A stretch of DNA of 64,000 bases, taken from Candidatus Sphingomonas phytovorans. Lineage in GTDB: Bacteria; Pseudomonadota; Alphaproteobacteria; Sphingomonadales; Sphingomonadaceae. Made by a program: the position numbers and the translations under genes. The notes under the pieces are model-generated. The model worked only from the letters and a program-made list of their open reading frames with translations. It was not told where the DNA came from and did no database searches. The stretch is taken from the NCBI GenBank assembly GCA_029202385.1, contig CP119314.1, positions 1,676,501 through 1,740,500 on the forward strand, given 5' to 3'. Below, in pieces: positions 26,913-33,978 of this stretch. The stretch's first letter is position 1. Each line of letters begins with the position of its first letter.

Positions 26913-27326
26913 ATGTATCGACTGATCCTGTACATCCTAGCGGCGTGTGCCGCGATCATATCGCCGATGGCCACAGTCTCGGCGGCAACCGCACAGCCGC
27001 TGTATCAAATGCGCGCCTATCAGCTGAATCCCGCAAGCAAGGCGATATTCCACAAGCGATTCGCCGAGCATGCGATGCGCATCATGCGACGGTACGACTT
27101 CGACATCGTGGCGACCTGGGAGGCAGATCACGACGGCAAGCCGGAATTCGTCTACATGCTGCGCTGGCCGGACGAGGAGGCGATGAAGGCGCGCTGGGCA
27201 GCGTTCATGGCCGATGCCGAGTGGGCGAAGATCAAGCGCGAAACCGTATCGCCCGATGCGCCGATCATGGGCGGCATCGACATGCGTACCATGCGCCTGA
27301 CTGACTATTCGCCGCCGTTCGAATGA
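26913..27326 (+). CDS. NIPSNAP-family protein with signal peptide
   Basis: 137 residues. Signal peptide about 1-27 (MYRLILYILAACAAIISP, ending TVSAATA) followed by a dimeric alpha-beta barrel domain: YQMRAYQLNPASKAIFHKRF, EHAMRIMRRYDFDIVATWEA and FVYMLRWPDEEAMKARWAAF. NIPSNAP proteins are of unknown molecular function; this one should be periplasmic. GGGAGTAGCCC precedes the ATG. Confidence 0.85.
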   Translation: MYRLILYILAACAAIISPMATVSAATAQPLYQMRAYQLNPASKAIFHKRFAEHAMRIMRRYDFDIVATWEADHDGKPEFVYMLRWPDEEAMKARWAAFMADAEWAKIKRETVSPDAPIMGGIDMRTMRLTDYSPPFE

Positions 27327-27333
27327 TCTGAGG

Positions 27334-27425
27334 GTGGGAGCCGGAACGACCCGCGGCGAAATCGTTGCGGCTGCTTCCTTCCGGATCTGACCGGGTTGGC
27401 GACGACCACGTCCGCCCGACTCCCG
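27334..27425 (-). ncRNA. ffs: Signal recognition particle RNA, small bacterial (4.5S) type
   Basis: On the minus strand the region has the apical SRP motif GTCAGATCCGGAAGGAAGC, with the GGAAGGAAGC loop recognised by Ffh. The ends pair: GGGAGTCGG at the 5' side with CCGGCTCCC at the 3' side (one G-U). Total length about 92 nt. It targets inner-membrane proteins with Ffh and FtsY. The position near dnaX-ybaB is common in alphaproteobacteria. Confidence 0.93.
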
Positions 27426-27466
27426 CGGGCCATATGGGGGAGCCGGGCGGACTGATCAAGCCCGCT

Positions 27467-27634
27467 TTACCAGCGGGTGCGCACCTTGTGGCATTCACGG
27501 GTCTTGTGGCCATGGTGCCAGCCGGTCTTGCAGACCGTCTTCCACCCGCCGTGATGCGGCGCGGCGGTCGCCGCAACCGGGGCCATCGCTGCCGCGGCAA
27601 GCGCCGCGGCTGACATAAGGGCGATCAGTTTCAT
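27467..27634 (-). CDS. Small secreted basic protein with paired cysteines (copy 1)
   Basis: 55 residues from ATG 27634, with GGAAAGGAAGACG just upstream. A signal peptide (MKLIALMSAAALAAAAMAP, then VAATAAP) precedes a mature peptide of about 30 residues rich in His and Lys: GGWKTVCKTGWHHGHKTREC, then HKVRTRW. It shares the frame W-K-T-V-C-x-T-x-W-x(8)-C-x-K-V-R with the next gene upstream. Two cysteines could form a disulfide in the periplasm. No function is known to me. It lies between ffs and its paralogue. Confidence 0.75.
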   Translation of the reverse strand: MKLIALMSAAALAAAAMAPVAATAAPHHGGWKTVCKTGWHHGHKTRECHKVRTRW

Positions 27635-27672
27635 CGTCTTCCTTTCCTAGAAGAATCTCCCGGAAAGTGATT

Positions 27673-27894
27673 TTACCTGCGAACGCGGACCTTGCGGCAG
27701 ACCCGCTTGCGCTGATGGTGGCGCCACTCGGTGCGGCAGACCGTCTTCCAGCGCCCGCGATCGCCGCGGCTCACGTGGCGAACGGTGGTCCGTTCATGCA
27801 CCACGGTCTGGCCGCTGCCCGACGCCATAGCCGGCAAGGGGGTAAGGGCGGCCGCGCCGATCAGGCCTGCGGCCATCAATGCCAATATCTTCAT
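27673..27894 (-). CDS. Small secreted basic protein with paired cysteines (copy 2)
   Basis: 73 residues from ATG 27894 (MKILALMAAGLIGAAALTP, signal peptide ending PAMASG). The mature part holds a charged stretch (VVHERTTVRHVSRGDRGR) and the shared core WKTVCRTEWRHHQRKRVC, then RKVRVRR. It is a clear paralogue of the gene at 27467-27634, 38 bp away in the same direction. GGAGGAGACG precedes the ATG. Likely periplasmic; nucleic-acid or wall binding by the basic tail is only a guess. Confidence 0.78.
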   Translation of the reverse strand: MKILALMAAGLIGAAALTPLPAMASGSGQTVVHERTTVRHVSRGDRGRWKTVCRTEWRHHQRKRVCRKVRVRR

Positions 27895-27938
27895 GGGTAT
27901 CGTCTCCTCCGTGCCGTCAAGGCACGGGAACGAAATGA

Positions 27939-28268
27939 TCAACGGCCCTGCATGTTCCGAACCTCACCGGGAATCCGTACCGTCAGTCCATCGAGCGTGT
28001 CGTCCAGCCAGATCTGGCAGGAGAGCCGGCTGGTCCGCGACGCACCGGCCGCGAGATCGAGCATATCCTCCTCATCCTCGCTTGCGCGCGGCAGCCGGTC
28101 GAAATCCGCCGCGTCGACGATGACATGACAGGTCGAGCAGGCCATCTGCCCCTCGCACGTGCCCTCGAGCGGCTGCCCATCGGCCTGGGCTACCTCGAGC
28201 AGCCGGTCGCCCGACTTCGCCTCGACCTGGCTGACCGATCCGTCGATCCGGACGAAGCGGACGAGCAT
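27939..28268 (-). CDS. Adrenodoxin-type [2Fe-2S] ferredoxin
   Basis: 109 residues. Cluster ligands Cys38, Cys44 and Cys47 in GTCEGQMACSTCHV and Cys84 in SRLSCQIW have the spacing of Isc-type ferredoxins, and the acidic ASEDEEDMLDL patch is the usual partner-binding face. Its stop codon coincides with the start zone of nothing downstream but its start abuts the stop of the cysteine desulfurase gene (28268), so it belongs with Fe-S cluster assembly or with P450-type electron transfer. Confidence 0.93.
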   Translation of the reverse strand: MLVRFVRIDGSVSQVEAKSGDRLLEVAQADGQPLEGTCEGQMACSTCHVIVDAADFDRLPRASEDEEDMLDLAAGASRTSRLSCQIWLDDTLDGLTVRIPGEVRNMQGR

Positions 28269-29362
28269 CAGGCCGCGATCCGCTGTGCGGCGGCGGCCGC
28301 GGCAATCCGGTCGATGGCGATCACCAGTTCCTCTTCCGTCGTATAGCGCCCGAAGCCGAGCCGGATGCTCGACCGGGCCTGCGCCTCGCTTAGTCCGATC
28401 GCGCGCAGCACGTGGCTCGACCGTCCCGATCCGCTGGCACAGGCCGAGCCGGCCGAAAAGGCAATATCGCGCAATTCGGACATCAATCGATTCACGTCGA
28501 GCCCGTCGCGGCGAATATTGAGATTGCCATGATAGCGTTGCTCGATCGACCCGTTGATCATCCAGTCACCGCCCAGCCGTTCGCGGGCCGTGTCCCACAG
28601 CTCGGCGACATGAGCCGCGTCGTCGCCACCATAATCGGCAGCGAGCCGTGCGGCCGCGCCGAAACCGGCGCACAGCGCGGGCGACAGCGTGCCCGAACGC
28701 CCCGACGCCTCCTGCCCGCCGCCATGAAGCAGCGGCTCGATCGCCACGCCGTCGCGGATCCACAGCGCGCCGATTCCCTTCGGTCCATGGATCTTGTGCG
28801 CCGAGATCGCGATCAGGTCGCACGCAGGCGGAATCTCCATCCGGCCATAACCCTGCACCGCATCGCACAGGAACAGCGCCCCTGCCTCATGGGCGATCGC
28901 GGCAAGCTCGGCGATCGGCTGGATCACGCCGATCTCGTTATTGACCAGCATGGCCGAGACCAGCGCCGTTCCGGGCCGGATCGCCGCCCGCGCCGCGTCG
29001 AGGTCGACCAGCCCGTCCTTTCCCACGGGCAGCACCGTCACCGCCTGCCCCGCCCGGGCGAGCGCTTCGACCGTATCGAGCGTCGCGGCATGTTCCGTTG
29101 CCAGGGTGATGATGCCGCCCTGCCCCACGCCTTTCAGTGCCCAGTTGATCGCCTCGGTCGCCCCACCGGTGAAGCCTACCGAGCCGCCCACAGGCAACAG
29201 CGCCGCCACCACATCCCGCGCCACCTCGACAGCAGCCTTTGCCGCCCTCCCCGGCGCGTGCGCCGAATGCGGGTTGGCGTGCTGGCCCTGAAGCCAGGGC
29301 AGCATCGCGGCCAGCGCCTCGGGCGCGAGCGGCGTCGTCGCCTGATAATCGAGATAGATCAT
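28268..29362 (-). CDS. Cysteine desulfurase, IscS/NifS-like (copy A)
   Basis: 364 residues from ATG 29362, overlapping the stop of the next upstream gene in ATGA. PLP lysine Lys190 in AISAHKIHGPKG and catalytic Cys308 in SAGSACASGSGRSSHVL are both present, with LDYQATTPL at the start. It removes sulfur from cysteine for Fe-S clusters and thio-modification. It is coupled to a second, diverged copy and to the ferredoxin gene. Confidence 0.92.
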   Translation of the reverse strand: MIYLDYQATTPLAPEALAAMLPWLQGQHANPHSAHAPGRAAKAAVEVARDVVAALLPVGGSVGFTGGATEAINWALKGVGQGGIITLATEHAATLDTVEALARAGQAVTVLPVGKDGLVDLDAARAAIRPGTALVSAMLVNNEIGVIQPIAELAAIAHEAGALFLCDAVQGYGRMEIPPACDLIAISAHKIHGPKGIGALWIRDGVAIEPLLHGGGQEASGRSGTLSPALCAGFGAAARLAADYGGDDAAHVAELWDTARERLGGDWMINGSIEQRYHGNLNIRRDGLDVNRLMSELRDIAFSAGSACASGSGRSSHVLRAIGLSEAQARSSIRLGFGRYTTEEELVIAIDRIAAAAAAQRIAA

Positions 29363-30429
29363 GCCGCGAACGCCCGCGCCGCGCGCGACACGCTGCGCCA
29401 TTCGGCGATGAACGCGTCGATATCGGCCTCGGTGGTGGACCGCCCGAAACTGACCCGCACCACCTCGCGGGATGTATCGACGCTCCACCCCATCGCGCCC
29501 AGCACATGGCTCGGCTTCATGCTGCCCGAGGAGCAGGCACTGCCCGCCGACACGGCGATCCCCGCCATGTCGAACCGGATCAACTGAGTCGTCGCGGCCA
29601 GCCCGCGCATTCGATAAGCGCCGATCGCTGGATGCTGGCCCTGCGCCACCACCTCGCCGCCCGAGCGCGACAGGGCATCGTCCAGCTTCGACCGAAGCGC
29701 AGCCAGGCGTCCGACATCCTCCGGCACGCCCAGCGCCGCAGCGAAGCCAAGCGCGCCGGGCAAATTCTCTGTCCCCGCGCGATAGCCGCGTTCCTGCCCG
29801 CCGGTCGGTATCAGCGTGGCGACATCGCGCACCAGCAACCCGCCCACACCCGGCGGCCCGCCGCGCTTGTGCGCGGAGATGGCGACGAAATCCGCATGAG
29901 CCGCCACCGCCGGATCAGCCCCGCCCGGCATCTGCGCCGCGTCGACCAGCAACAGGCCGCCGGCGGCATGGACCGCTTCGGCAATCGCCGCGACCGGCTG
30001 GCGCACGCCCGTCTCGCTGTTGGCCCATTGCACCGCGACCAGGATACGCCCCGCTACCCCAAGCACATCCGCCAGCGCCGTGCCATCGATGACACCGGTC
30101 GAATCCACGGGCAGCACCGTCGCATCCAGCGCGACTCGCATCACCGAATCATGCTCCACTGCGGAGATCGCCCGCCGATCAGCAACTGAGCGGTTCAGCG
30201 CGATCCCCAGCGATTCGCTTGCCCCGCTGGTGAGGATCGTCTCCCCGGCCCAGCCATAGGCAGCGGCGATCCGTGCCCGCGCGTCCTCGAGCGCCGCGCG
30301 GGCCGCGCGTCCCTCGGCATGCGGGGACGACGGATTGGCCCAGCGCGCCATGCCCTCAGCCATCGCCGCCACCGCTTCGGGCAGCATCGGCGTCGTCGCT
30401 GCATGATCGAGATAGATGCGGTCGGCCAA
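29359..30429 (-). CDS. Cysteine desulfurase, NifS-like (copy B)
   Basis: 356 residues from a TTG at 30429 (reading ADRIYLDHAATTPM after the start), chosen because GGAG lies 8-9 bases upstream and the family begins here; ATGs further up only add unrelated residues. PLP lysine Lys188 in AISAHKRGGPPG and Cys299 in SAGSACSSGSMKPSHVL are intact. It is only partly similar to copy A, so this is an old duplication. A heterodimer is possible, as both genes are coupled by a 4-base overlap. Confidence 0.88.
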   Translation of the reverse strand: MADRIYLDHAATTPMLPEAVAAMAEGMARWANPSSPHAEGRAARAALEDARARIAAAYGWAGETILTSGASESLGIALNRSVADRRAISAVEHDSVMRVALDATVLPVDSTGVIDGTALADVLGVAGRILVAVQWANSETGVRQPVAAIAEAVHAAGGLLLVDAAQMPGGADPAVAAHADFVAISAHKRGGPPGVGGLLVRDVATLIPTGGQERGYRAGTENLPGALGFAAALGVPEDVGRLAALRSKLDDALSRSGGEVVAQGQHPAIGAYRMRGLAATTQLIRFDMAGIAVSAGSACSSGSMKPSHVLGAMGWSVDTSREVVRVSFGRSTTEADIDAFIAEWRSVSRAARAFAA

Positions 30430-30538
30430 GCCCTGCGGTCTCCAAAAGGCAGAATGATTGCGCCAGGGCGCTCGATGCCTATATAGCGCCCAATTCCGCG
30501 CGGCCCACGCGCTCACCGAATTTTTGTCAGCAGGTCAC

Positions 30539-31195
30539 ATGCCAGAAGTCATTTTCCCCGGCCCCGACGGCCGTCTCGAAGGTCGTTTTGCTCCCGCGCC
30601 GCGCCCGCGCGCGCCGGTCGCCATGATCCTGCATCCGCACCCGTCCTCGGGCGGCACGATGAACAACCGCATCGTGCAGGAACTCTACAAGACGTTCCAG
30701 CGCCGCGGCTTCGCCACGCTGCGCTTCAACTTCCGCGGCGTCGGCAAGAGCCAGGGCACGTTCGACAACGGCGTCGGCGAACTGTCCGATGCGGCGAGCG
30801 CGCTCGACTGGGTGCAGAGCTTCCATCCCGAGGCATCGACCACCTGGATCGCCGGGGTGAGCTTCGGCGCCTGGATCGGCATGCAGCTCCTGATGCGCCG
30901 CCCGGAAATCCGTGGTTTCATCTCGATCGCGCCGCCCGCGAACATGTACGACTTCACCTTCCTCGCCCCGTGCCCTGCCTCCGGCATCATCATCCAGGGC
31001 GAGTCGGATGAGGTCGTGACCCCGCTTGCGACCCAGAAGCTGGTCGACAAGCTGCGCACGCAGAAGCACATCACGATCCATCACGACACGATTCCCAAGG
31101 CGAACCACTTCTTCGAGCATGAGATGCCCGAACTGATGGGCTCGGTGGATCATTATCTCGACATGCGCCTCGATCCGAACTCCCCGATTCGGTGA
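30539..31195 (+). CDS. Alpha/beta hydrolase, dienelactone-hydrolase-like (COG2945 type)
   Basis: 218 residues from ATG 30539. LHPHPSSGGTMNNRIVQELY, FNFRGVGKSQGTFD, nucleophile Ser108 in GVSFGAW, an acid in GESDEVV and His in PKANHFFEHEM complete the triad. This small group of cytosolic hydrolases has no settled substrate. It is divergent from the cysteine desulfurase operon. Confidence 0.85.
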   Translation: MPEVIFPGPDGRLEGRFAPAPRPRAPVAMILHPHPSSGGTMNNRIVQELYKTFQRRGFATLRFNFRGVGKSQGTFDNGVGELSDAASALDWVQSFHPEASTTWIAGVSFGAWIGMQLLMRRPEIRGFISIAPPANMYDFTFLAPCPASGIIIQGESDEVVTPLATQKLVDKLRTQKHITIHHDTIPKANHFFEHEMPELMGSVDHYLDMRLDPNSPIR

Positions 31196-31200
31196 TTCCT

Positions 31201-31228
31201 CTTCCCCTTTCCCGGCGGGAGAGGGAAG
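31201..31228. terminator. Hairpin after the hydrolase gene
   Basis: CTTCCC at 31201-31206 pairs with GGGAAG at 31223-31228, enclosing an inner TCCCG/CGGGA stem. It starts 5 bases after the hydrolase stop. It may be a terminator or an extragenic palindrome of the C-rich type seen elsewhere in the window. Confidence 0.55.
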
Positions 31229-31284
31229 AAGCGGCGGGAGGATGAGGGTGGTGCTCAGACACCCTCATCCGGCGCTACGCACCA

Positions 31285-31305
31285 CCTTCTCCCGATGAGA
31301 GAAGG
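31285..31305. terminator. Bidirectional hairpin between convergent genes
   Basis: CCTTCTC, loop CCGATGA, GAGAAGG, followed by ATTTA on the plus strand. It ends 2 bases before the stop of the small membrane protein gene, so it could end transcription from either side. Confidence 0.5.
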
Positions 31306-31307
31306 AT

Positions 31308-31508
31308 TTAGAGCGTCCAGATCACCACGTTGGCGAAGATCACCACTGCCAGCACCAACATCAGCACGGCCTTCTGCCGATCGCCCTTCTTCACCCAGAG
31401 CGCGACACCGCCAAGCACCAGCGCGAACACCGCGAGCATGCTGATCGCCGGGGCGGAGGCCGCCATCGCCTGGGCCACGCCGCCCAATGTACCGTAATAG
31501 CCGCCCAT
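31308..31508 (-). CDS. Small two-helix membrane protein
   Basis: 66 residues from ATG 31508. A Gly/Ala-rich start (MGGYYGTLGGVAQAMAASAP) is followed by two hydrophobic helices (SMLAVFALVLGGVALWV and VLMLVLAVVIFANVVIW) separated by the basic turn KKGDRQK. It begins 1 bp after the stop of the threonine dehydratase gene, so it is probably the last gene of that unit. No family recognised. Confidence 0.7.
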   Translation of the reverse strand: MGGYYGTLGGVAQAMAASAPAISMLAVFALVLGGVALWVKKGDRQKAVLMLVLAVVIFANVVIWTL

Positions 31509-31509
31509 C

Positions 31510-32478
31510 CTATTCGCTCCCGGCCAGCACGGCGCCATAGGCCGCAAGATCCACATTTCCGCCCGAGAGGGTAACCAGCGTCCCCTGAGTCAGCTCGACC
31601 TTCCCCGCCAGCAGCGCGGCGAGCGCCACCGCGCCACCGGGCTCGACCACCAGACGCAACTGTTCCGCCGCCCAGCGCTGCGCCGTCCGAATCTCTGCTT
31701 CGCTCACCGCCACGCCCTGCACCCCGCGCCGCGACAGCACGTCGAAAGTCAGCGGAGAGACAAGCGTGGTCTGCAACGCGTCGCACGCCGTGCGCGGTGG
31801 ATTCGGGCCGACCGGCTCGATCCAGCCGGCCTCGAGCGACCGCCGCATATCGTCCCAGCCTTCCGGCTCGGCCACGGTGATGAACGCGTCGCGCAGGCCA
31901 AGCGTGATTCCCGCCGCCAGCCCGCCGCCGCCGCACGGCACGATCGCCTGGACAGGCTCGCCCAGTCCACGCTCGACCATCTGCGCCGACGCTTCGATTC
32001 CGGCGCTACCCTGCCCTTCGATGATCCAGGGATCGTCGAAGCTCGGCACCAGCACCGCGCCGCGCGCCTCGGCGAGTCGCGCTGCGATCGTCTCCCGGCT
32101 CTGGGTCGCACGGTCGTAGTCGACCACCTCCGCCCCCAGGGCCAGAGTCCCGTCGCGCTTCGATTTCGGCGCGTCGGCCGGCATCACGATTACCGCTGGC
32201 ATGCCCAGCCGCTTCGCCGCCCAGGCCACGCCCTGCGCATGATTCCCCGAAGAGAAAGCCACGACGCCTTTCGCGCGCGATTCTCCGTCGATTGCGGTGA
32301 GCCGATGCCATGCCCCGCGCAGCTTGAACGCGCCGATCGGCTGCAGCGACTCAGCCTTGAAAGCCACTGGAATTCCACGAATTTCCACGACGAACAGCGG
32401 CGATGGCGGCAGGATCGCCGCGATCTTGGCTGCCGCGTCACGCACGCCGGCACGGGTAGGTTGTCGCACAAATGTCAC
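31510..32478 (-). CDS. Threonine/serine dehydratase, PLP-dependent
   Basis: 322 residues from GTG 32478, chosen because GGAG lies 8 bases upstream; the longer frame would overlap the divergent leader. PLP Lys52 in QPIGAFKLRGA, FSSGNHAQGVAWAA, the phosphate loop PCGGGGLAAG and the TLSGGNVD ending fit a catabolic-type threonine ammonia-lyase without a regulatory ACT domain. It makes 2-oxobutanoate or pyruvate plus ammonia. It is divergent from the ornithine decarboxylase gene. Confidence 0.88.
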   Translation of the reverse strand: MTFVRQPTRAGVRDAAAKIAAILPPSPLFVVEIRGIPVAFKAESLQPIGAFKLRGAWHRLTAIDGESRAKGVVAFSSGNHAQGVAWAAKRLGMPAVIVMPADAPKSKRDGTLALGAEVVDYDRATQSRETIAARLAEARGAVLVPSFDDPWIIEGQGSAGIEASAQMVERGLGEPVQAIVPCGGGGLAAGITLGLRDAFITVAEPEGWDDMRRSLEAGWIEPVGPNPPRTACDALQTTLVSPLTFDVLSRRGVQGVAVSEAEIRTAQRWAAEQLRLVVEPGGAVALAALLAGKVELTQGTLVTLSGGNVDLAAYGAVLAGSE

Positions 32479-32491
32479 ATTACGTCTCCGT

Positions 32492-32615
32492 GGGTCCAAT
32501 TCCACTTTACATTGGAGAAAGTCGACCCTATTTCGCGCTTCCCGCTGCCCCATGGGACTTCCAACCGCAAGGCAGCTTTCGTCCGCCATCAGGCACTTGG
32601 AGGTCCCTTGAGTTG
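32492..32615 (+). promoter_or_regulatory. Structured 5' leader of the ornithine decarboxylase gene, possible speF-type RNA
   Basis: Two hairpins are visible. The first is GGGTC (32492-32496) with GACCC (32524-32528), containing CAAT/ATTG. The second is strong: GGGACTTCCAA (32554-32564) pairs with TTGGAGGTCCC (32597-32607), 11 bp with one G-U, and hides the GGAGG ribosome site of the decarboxylase start at 32613. A 19-codon ORF runs through this hairpin. Alphaproteobacterial ornithine decarboxylase genes are known to carry a conserved leader (speF motif); whether this is the same motif needs a covariance search. Feedback by a polyamine is the likely purpose (inference). Confidence 0.55.
32552..32611 (+). 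CDS. Candidate 19-residue leader peptide upstream of the decarboxylase gene
   Basis: ATG 32552 opens MGLPTARQLSSAIRHLEVP and stops at TGA 32609-32611, only one base before the decarboxylase TTG at 32613. The ATG is at the base of the hairpin that hides the downstream ribosome site, so ribosomes on this ORF would open or hold that hairpin. No clear Shine-Dalgarno precedes it, which weakens the call. An arrest peptide that senses ornithine (SpeFL) is known in enterobacteria; this sequence is unrelated to that one. Confidence 0.4.
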   Translation: MGLPTARQLSSAIRHLEVP

Positions 32616-33833
32616 CACAAGCATCATAGCGCGCTGGGGTTAGCGACCACCCTTTCGACCGCGACCCGCGGTTTCGAGATCGCTAAGCACGGACCGGTTC
32701 AGCCGGTAACGCTCATTCGCCCGCACGCCGCATCGCGTGCCGCCCGCTTCTTCGTGGAGAAGTTTCCGGGCCGCTCGATGTATGCCGTGAAGGCCAATCC
32801 CTCGCCGGACCTGCTGAAGGTCCTGTGGGAGAGCGGAATCACGCATTACGACGTGGCCTCGATCGCCGAGGTCCGGCTCGTCTCCCGCACCATTCCCGGC
32901 GCGACCCTGTGCTTCATGCACCCGGTCAAGGCCGAGGAAGCGATCGAGGAGGCGTATTTCACGCACGGCGTCCGCGTCTTCTCGCTCGATTCGATCGAGG
33001 AACTGGACAAGATCGTCCGCGCGACCCGGTCAGCTCAGGATCTGACGCTGTGCGTCCGCCTGCGCGTATCCTCGGAGCATTCGAAGCTCAGCCTCGCGTC
33101 GAAGTTCGGCGCGGCGCCGGGCGAGACCAAGGCGCTGCTGTTCGCCGCACGCCAGGCTGCCGATGCCCTTGGCATCTGCTTCCATGTCGGCTCCCAGGCG
33201 ATGACGCCCGAGGCTTATGCCCAGGCAATGGAGCGTGTCCGCGCGGCGATCGTCGATGCGGCGGTCACGGTCGACGTCATCGACGTCGGCGGCGGCTTCC
33301 CCTCGACCTATCCGGGCATGGAGCCTCCTCCGCTCGAGCGCTATTTCGAGACGATCCACCGCGCATTCGAAAGCCTGCCGGTCAGCTACTCGTCCGAACT
33401 GTGGTGCGAGCCCGGCCGTGCACTGTGCGCCGAGTACAGTTCGCTGATCGTACGGGTCGAGCGTCGCCGTGGCGATGAGCTCTACATCAACGACGGTGCC
33501 TATGGCGCGTTGTTCGATGCGGCGCATATTGGCTGGCGCTTCCCGGTCGAGCTGCTGCGCGAGCCGGACAGCCGGGCCAAGCTGATGGAATTCAGCTTCT
33601 ACGGCCCGACCTGCGACGACATGGATCACATGGCCGGTCCGTTCATGCTGCCAGCCGACATCGGTGCCGGCGACTATATCGAGATCGGTATGCTCGGCGC
33701 TTATGGCTCGGCGATGCGCACTGCGTTCAACGGCTTCGGATCGGACGAGACGGTGATCGTCTCCGACGAGCCGATGGCGTCGCTGTACCTCGGCGACGAG
33801 CGCGAGGTCGCTTCGAACGTCGTCACGCTGTAA
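32613..33833 (+). CDS. Type III PLP-dependent ornithine/lysine decarboxylase
   Basis: 406 residues from TTG 32613 (GGAGG 9 bases upstream). PLP lysine Lys60 in YAVKAN, the DVASIAEVRLV strand, GGGFPSTYPG phosphate loop, CEPGRALCAE and the cysteine of FYGPTCDDMDHM are those of fold-III ornithine decarboxylases. It makes putrescine (or cadaverine). The partner gene downstream encodes a deoxyhypusine synthase homologue, so together they probably produce homospermidine. The frame is open upstream to 32472, but that portion is the leader. Confidence 0.92.
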   Translation: MHKHHSALGLATTLSTATRGFEIAKHGPVQPVTLIRPHAASRAARFFVEKFPGRSMYAVKANPSPDLLKVLWESGITHYDVASIAEVRLVSRTIPGATLCFMHPVKAEEAIEEAYFTHGVRVFSLDSIEELDKIVRATRSAQDLTLCVRLRVSSEHSKLSLASKFGAAPGETKALLFAARQAADALGICFHVGSQAMTPEAYAQAMERVRAAIVDAAVTVDVIDVGGGFPSTYPGMEPPPLERYFETIHRAFESLPVSYSSELWCEPGRALCAEYSSLIVRVERRRGDELYINDGAYGALFDAAHIGWRFPVELLREPDSRAKLMEFSFYGPTCDDMDHMAGPFMLPADIGAGDYIEIGMLGAYGSAMRTAFNGFGSDETVIVSDEPMASLYLGDEREVASNVVTL

Positions 33834-33860
33834 CCAGCACTTATTACCGGTCGTTCTTCC

Positions 33861-33961
33861 CCCCTCCCGCTTGCGGGAGGGGTCGGGGGAGGGCCTGTAT
33901 TTGTATTCATTGGGGTTGCGGCGACATGCCCTCCCCTAGCCCCTCCCGCAAGCGGGAGGGG
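33861..33961. repeat. Inverted pair of REP-like palindromes
   Basis: CCCCTCCCGC-TT-GCGGGAGGGG plus TCGGGGGAGGG at 33861-33893 and its inverted copy at 33929-33961 face each other across a 35-bp AT-richer spacer. Together they can form a large cruciform between the decarboxylase and synthase genes. The distal arm ends GGGAGGGG directly before the synthase start region, so the repeat may supply part of its ribosome site. Confidence 0.8.
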
Positions 33962-33978
33962 AATTTATGGAGCGACCA

